Source of the DNA: JBCCXL01 sp039191605
GTDB taxonomy: Bacteria; Acidobacteriota; Thermoanaerobaculia; Multivoradales; JAHZIX01
Assembly: GCA_039191605.1 (NCBI GenBank)
Contig: JBCCXL010000004.1
Coordinates: forward strand, 124,001 to 188,000
Direction of reading: 5' to 3'
DNA length: 64,000 nt
Part shown: piece by piece, positions 60,315 through 64,000 of the stretch
Layout: each line of letters starts with the position of its first letter
Numbering within the stretch: the first letter of the stretch is position 1
The notes under the pieces: model-generated
Database searches by the model: none
What the model was told of the DNA's origin: nothing
What the model saw: the letters and a program-made list of their open reading frames with translations, nothing else
Program-made: the position numbers and the translations under genes

Positions 60315-61602
60315 GGGCGAGCTCCGATGTCGAGACTTCCGCGGTGCGCTCCACCCGGACGGTCTGGATTCTCTTGCCCTCGACCCGCTCTACGACGAAA
60401 CGCATCCCCTCCACGTCCACCACCTGATTCTCCTCGGGCACGTAGCCCAGCCGGTTGAAGATCAGCCCTCCGAGAGTCTCGTAGGGCTCATCGGCGGCCT
60501 GCAGATCGATTCCGAAGGCCTTCTCCAAGTCTTCCAGGTGAACTCGGCCGTCCACCCGTCCACCGCCCCCTTCCAGGGCCTCGATTCGAGGCGGCGGATC
60601 CTCGTCCATATCCACGATCTCGCCGACGATCTCCTCCAGCAGATCCTCGATCGTCACCAGACCGGAGGTTCCGCCGTATTCATCCACCACGATGGCCATC
60701 TGCTGACGACCATCCTGCAGATCCCGCAGCACCTCGTGGAGCATTAGCCCCTCCGGCACGTGCAGCACCGGCTGCAGGATCTCCTCCACCGCGGGCCTCG
60801 GGTCCTGTCGCTGGGCCCGCACCAGATCGCGCAGGTGCAGAATGCCGACGATCTCGTCCACCGAGTCTTTGTAGAGCGGAATCCGGGAATGGGTGGAGTC
60901 GATGAAGGTCTCCTCCAGCTCCTCCAGCGAGCGCTCCAGCGGCGCACACACCATGTCGATGCGGGGCGTCATCACGCTGCGCACCCAGGTATCGCCGAAG
61001 TTCACCACCGAGCGCACCCACTCGGTGTCACGATCGTCGAGGATCCCCTCTTCGGTGCCGACATCGATGAAGGCCTGCAGCTCTTCGTCGGAGGCTTCGT
61101 CCTCGTCATCGCCGTGCTGCTTCGACTCTTCCCCGTCATCGGGAATCATCCAGCGAAGCAGCAGAATGCCCGGTTGGGCCAGGCGGTGGGCCAGGCGGTA
61201 GAAGGGCGTCAGGCGATCCAGGGAGGGTTCCGGATAGCGGTCCAAAACCCTGCTGTAGAGCCCCTCCAGCAGGGCGGCGAAGAGCAGCACGGTGACTACC
61301 GCCAGCATTTGGGGGAAGCGCAGGGCTCCGGCGAAGAGGGCTCCCAGCACCGGAACCAAGGCCAGCAGCGCCGCCCAGGCGAAGAGATTCAGCAGCAGCC
61401 GGAAGGCGGCGAAGCCGCGGCGATCCTCGTAGAGTCGGCGCAGGCCCCCGCCAGCTTCTTCAGACCAATGGCGCAGGCGAATAGTGGAAGATCTCTCCAC
61501 CAGGGTCGCCAACACAAAGGCGAAGCTCGCCAGCATCAGCAGAGCAGCGCTGAGCCCCAGCAGCATCGGATCGCTCAGCGATTGCGGCAACAGACCGTCC
61601 AT
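60301..61602 (-). CDS. CorC/HlyC-family protein with CBS domains
   Basis: A 433-residue protein. The N-terminal 130 residues contain three helices (MLLGLSAALLMLASFAFVLA; LLLNLFAWAALLALVPVLGA; FPQMLAVVTVLLFAALLEGL) in the position of the CNNM transporter domain. Two CBS domains follow (VRSVMTPRIDMVCAPLERS; VGILHLRDLVRAQRQDPRP; MAIVVDEYGGTSGLVTIEDL), then the CorC-HlyC domain with GRVHLEDLEKAFGIDL and ETLGGLIFNRLGYVP. Relatives function in magnesium/cobalt efflux or haemolysin-related roles, so the name is by homology. Its start overlaps the ybeY stop. Confidence 0.88.
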   Translation of the reverse strand: MDGLLPQSLSDPMLLGLSAALLMLASFAFVLATLVERSSTIRLRHWSEEAGGGLRRLYEDRRGFAAFRLLLNLFAWAALLALVPVLGALFAGALRFPQMLAVVTVLLFAALLEGLYSRVLDRYPEPSLDRLTPFYRLAHRLAQPGILLLRWMIPDDGEESKQHGDDEDEASDEELQAFIDVGTEEGILDDRDTEWVRSVVNFGDTWVRSVMTPRIDMVCAPLERSLEELEETFIDSTHSRIPLYKDSVDEIVGILHLRDLVRAQRQDPRPAVEEILQPVLHVPEGLMLHEVLRDLQDGRQQMAIVVDEYGGTSGLVTIEDLLEEIVGEIVDMDEDPPPRIEALEGGGGRVDGRVHLEDLEKAFGIDLQAADEPYETLGGLIFNRLGYVPEENQVVDVEGMRFVVERVEGKRIQTVRVERTAEVSTSELARGAG

Positions 61603-62141
61603 CAGGGCACCGTGAGCCAGCGCTGACGCAGCTCCGCCTCCAGCTCGTCCATGGTGCCATCATCGCTCTCGTGGTCGTAGCCGAGGCAGTGCAGCGCGCC
61701 GTGGAGCAGCAGGATTTGCAGCTCCCGGTCGACCCCATGACCGGCCCGCTGGGCCTGGCGCCGGGCCGTCGGCACGGAGATCGCCACGTCCCCCAGATAA
61801 CGTTCCGCCGCAGCGTCTTGCGCCGTGATCCCCTCCGGCACCTCGAGCTCATCCTCCCCGGGGAAGGAGAGCACATCCGTCGGCCGATCCTTGCCGCGGT
61901 ACTCACGATTCAGGCGGCGCAGCTCCTCGTCGTCAGCGAAGCGCACGCCGAAACCAGCGAACTCCGGCGCCACCGCCGAGACCAGCGCCCGCAGCCACGG
62001 CTCCACCCTCTCCCCGCGGGCCTCTGGAAAGGCCTCGGGGTTCTGGATCGAGATCTCCAGCGAATCAGCGGCAGAATCGGCCCCGAAGGGCCAAATTTGT
62101 TGCGGACCTTCGGGCGAGCTAGGCGGAGGTTCGGGGCTCAA
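61602..62141 (-). CDS. ybeY: endoribonuclease YbeY
   Basis: A 179-residue zinc-dependent RNase for 16S rRNA 3' end maturation and rRNA quality control. The diagnostic motif HGALHCLGYDH gives the three His ligands. RFADDEELRRLNREYRGKDR and DVLSFPGEDELEVP are further YbeY signatures. The N-terminus is extended by about 30 residues rich in Pro/Ser/Glu. It is the first gene of the ybeY-corC-era unit, with start and stop codons overlapping the next gene. Confidence 0.93.
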   Translation of the reverse strand: MSPEPPPSSPEGPQQIWPFGADSAADSLEISIQNPEAFPEARGERVEPWLRALVSAVAPEFAGFGVRFADDEELRRLNREYRGKDRPTDVLSFPGEDELEVPEGITAQDAAAERYLGDVAISVPTARRQAQRAGHGVDRELQILLLHGALHCLGYDHESDDGTMDELEAELRQRWLTVP

Positions 62142-62456
62142 AGTATTCTGGGGAGCACTAATTTAAGGAGCACTAAGGCTCGGTAAGTTCAGAGAACCGG
62201 AGGGTCGCGAGAACAGCGCGCGGGCGCTCCGGAGGATACACAGACCTGAAAAGTCTCAGCCCGAGGGAACCAGCGGGCGGTGGTCTGGCCGTGGCCAAGC
62301 TCACCTCGTGGTGCCCAGGCCAGGCCCCGGCATTGTCGCCCAAGCGGGAAGTGCAAGCAAGGGTGGTCGAAGATATCCGAGGGGAAGAGTCGGTCTTCGC
62401 CGGGTGTCTCCGCCTGGTACCCTTGCCCCATGCCCACCAAGAACAGGGAGCCCCCG
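62142..62456. other. intergenic region between ybeY and the divergent methyltransferase
   Basis: About 315 bases with no recognisable domain in any frame; an in-frame plus-strand extension from 62280 reads as Arg/Pro/Ser-rich junk. No promoter pair or operator was convincing. The GGGAG before 62457 is the only clear signal. Confidence 0.4.
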
Positions 62457-63419
62457 ATGGGTGAACCCAGCCTGGACGAGCCCCATCCGGAACAGCATCG
62501 TCTGGCAGGCTCCGCCGAAGACCGCGAGCACCGGGAACAGAACCGCCGCTCCTGGAATGTCGCCACCGCCGCCCACAATCGCCACAAGGGGCAGCAGGCG
62601 CAATTTCTCGCCGCCGGCGGCTCCACCCTCTTTGCCGAAGAGCGCCAGCTGCTGGGCGATTTGTGCGGGCTGCGGCTGCTGCACCTGCTCTGCAACAGCG
62701 GCCAGGACAGCCTGAGCCTGGTGCATCTCGGGGCCGAGGTCACCGGCGTCGACATCAGCGACGAGGCCATCGAGACCGCCCGGCAGCTCAGCCAAGAAAG
62801 CGCCCTAGAAGCCACCTTCCTGCGCTCCGACGTTTACGAATTCCTCGAACAGAGCCAGCACGGTGAGGACCGCTGGGACGTGGTCTTTCTTTCCTACGGC
62901 GCCCTTCCCTGGCTCTCCGATATCCATTCGTTCTTCGCCCAGGCCGCGCGGCTTCTGCGCCCCGGGGGCCGCCTGGTGGTGATGGAGTTCCACCCCATGC
63001 TCGCGACCCTCAATGACGGCGGGCAGCTCGAATACAGCTACTTCCACCGCGGCGCCGAGCGCTGGGCGGAAGGGGTGGGAGATTACGTCGCCGAATCCGG
63101 AACCGGGCTCGCTCCCCAAGCATTGCGCGGCGAGGGGGAGAGCGAACCCGCCCCGCAGGCTGCCGACCCGTTCGTCAACCCCCACCACTCCTTCGAATTT
63201 CAGTGGAGCGTGGGCGAGGTGGTGAGCGCCGTGCTGGCGGCCCCGCTACGGCTCACCTCCCTCGAGGAATATCCCTTTATCAACGGCTGGAAGGGGCATC
63301 CTGAGCTCGAAACGTCCTCTCCACAGGACGATTCCGGCGAAACCAGAGTCTTTCGCTGGCCCGGAGCTCCGAAGCTCCCGCTGATGTTTTCCTTGACGGC
63401 ACGGCGAAGCACTAGGTGA
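62457..63419 (+). CDS. class I SAM-dependent methyltransferase
   Basis: A 320-residue methyltransferase. The ATG at 62457 is chosen because GGGAG sits six bases upstream; ATGs at 62430 and 62280 lack one. The SAM-binding motif is LRLLHLLCNSGQDSLSLVHL, followed by EVTGVDISDEAIETA, DVVFLSYGALPWLSD and LLRPGGRLVVMEFHPM. The N-terminal part (NRRSWNVATAAHNRHKGQQA) and C-terminus (WSVGEVVSAVLAAPLRLTSL, FINGWKGHPE) match the small-molecule methyltransferase group often just annotated as class I. Substrate unknown. Confidence 0.82.
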   Translation: MGEPSLDEPHPEQHRLAGSAEDREHREQNRRSWNVATAAHNRHKGQQAQFLAAGGSTLFAEERQLLGDLCGLRLLHLLCNSGQDSLSLVHLGAEVTGVDISDEAIETARQLSQESALEATFLRSDVYEFLEQSQHGEDRWDVVFLSYGALPWLSDIHSFFAQAARLLRPGGRLVVMEFHPMLATLNDGGQLEYSYFHRGAERWAEGVGDYVAESGTGLAPQALRGEGESEPAPQAADPFVNPHHSFEFQWSVGEVVSAVLAAPLRLTSLEEYPFINGWKGHPELETSSPQDDSGETRVFRWPGAPKLPLMFSLTARRSTR

Positions 63420-63689
63420 CGGGCCGAGGCAGATCTCCGCTGAGGGGAGCCGGCGGCGGCGCTTTCGCCGCCCAGGCAAAGGGATCCTAGATCCCGACTC
63501 CTGGCGCACCTCTACCTCGGCATGTCCCCCAACGAGACTCTTGGCATGCTCTCTGCATTTCAACCCAACGAGGGCCGCAGTCATTCCGAAGCCCGCGGGT
63601 CCATCGGCCGGCCAAACCCTCTCGCTTCCACCCTTTGTTCAGCCCTCATTCAATCTAGACCCTACGACCTCTCCACGGAGGATGTCCCC

Positions 63690-64000
63690 ATGCGCCGTCA
63701 TACCCCCACTTCCTCGCTTCCCCGCTGGCTGACGAGAACCGCCCTCGGGCTGGCCATCACCGCGATGCTGAGCACGACCTTCGCATCCCCGGCAGCGGCG
63801 GACGACGTGCCCATCGGCGAGCTTCGAATTGCGGTCCAGGATCTCTCCACCAAGCAGGAGCTGGGCTTCGTCAACCCTGGCCAGACCCTGCGACTCAAGG
63901 TCGGTGATCGAGTGCGGCTGCGCATGGTGGCGATCCCCACCGCCGCAAACCGCGCCCCCCGCTATCCGAGCACCAGCTTCTCCCTGCTCGCCGGCAAGGC
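63690..64000 (+). CDS. secreted protein, truncated by the right window edge
   Basis: The first 103 residues of an exported protein, starting at 63690 with GGAGG eight bases upstream. A Sec signal peptide is clear (basic RRHTPTSSLPRWLTR, hydrophobic ALGLAITAMLSTTF, cleavage near SPAAA). The mature start (DVPIGELRIAVQDLSTKQEL, GQTLRLKVGDRVRLRMVAIP) looks like a beta-sandwich domain. Function unknown; the rest lies beyond the window. Confidence 0.75.
   Translation, partial: MRRHTPTSSLPRWLTRTALGLAITAMLSTTFASPAAADDVPIGELRIAVQDLSTKQELGFVNPGQTLRLKVGDRVRLRMVAIPTAANRAPRYPSTSFSLLAGK

Overview
The window is high-GC DNA (about 65 % by eye) from a Gram-negative, respiring bacterium. It encodes a TonB-dependent outer-membrane receptor, a complete Na+-translocating NADH:quinone reductase (Nqr), Tat- and Sec-exported proteins and a type 2 dihydroorotate dehydrogenase. 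The mix of Nqr, a vanadium-haloperoxidase-like protein, NRPS and AlkP-superfamily genes would suit a marine or sediment-dwelling Acidobacteriota- or Myxococcota-like organism. That is inference only: no rRNA gene is present and the lineage cannot be fixed from this sequence. No IS element, phage gene or CRISPR array was seen.

Layout. 1-7.8 kb holds a truncated membrane protein, a metallo-beta-lactamase-fold hydrolase, secreted and Tat-exported proteins (one vanadium-haloperoxidase-like), a membrane-anchored PQQ-type beta-propeller and a spermidine-synthase-like protein. 7.9-12.8 kb (minus) is an iron-uptake unit: TonB receptor, two small membrane proteins and a PepSY membrane protein, behind a promoter with a Fur-box-like palindrome. 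13.3-23.2 kb (plus) is a tightly coupled operon (small protein, hexapeptide-repeat protein, two AlkP-superfamily hydrolases, methyltransferase, FemAB/GNAT-like transferase, a radical SAM-lysyl-tRNA-synthetase-like fusion, small protein). It is faced on the minus strand by a second FemAB-like protein and a berberine-bridge-type flavoprotein. This is the best candidate for an undescribed system. 26.3-26.8 kb has tRNA-Gly, tRNA-Cys and tRNA-Leu. 26.9-31.4 kb holds yraN, pyrD, a DUF1820 protein, an MscS channel and an unknown protein. 31.5-36.0 kb is one large NRPS gene whose C and A domains have lost key residues while the carrier domain is intact. 36.3-47.3 kb is mixed: BON protein, VKOR-thioredoxin fusion, NYN-domain protein, cytidine deaminase, ECF sigma and anti-sigma factors, DegT aminotransferase and trpS. 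47.5-55.3 kb (minus) is nqrABCDEF followed by apbE and nqrM. 56-63.4 kb has a GNAT acetyltransferase, TPR-AAA ATPase, TrmJ-like methyltransferase, the ybeY-corC-era cluster and another methyltransferase. A secreted protein is cut off at the right edge.

How the genes fit together. The nqr block is self-contained: the six subunits, the FMN transferase ApbE that flavinylates NqrB and NqrC, and the iron-delivery/maturation protein NqrM. The iron block resembles siderophore-receptor operons of proteobacteria. In the 13-23 kb block, four successive start/stop overlaps bind the genes into one translational unit. The radical SAM half of the fusion could modify a substrate that the aminoacyl-adenylate-forming half activates, with the FemAB/GNAT-like proteins as possible acceptor-side transferases. 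That last step is a hypothesis; what is visible is the domain content and the coupling.
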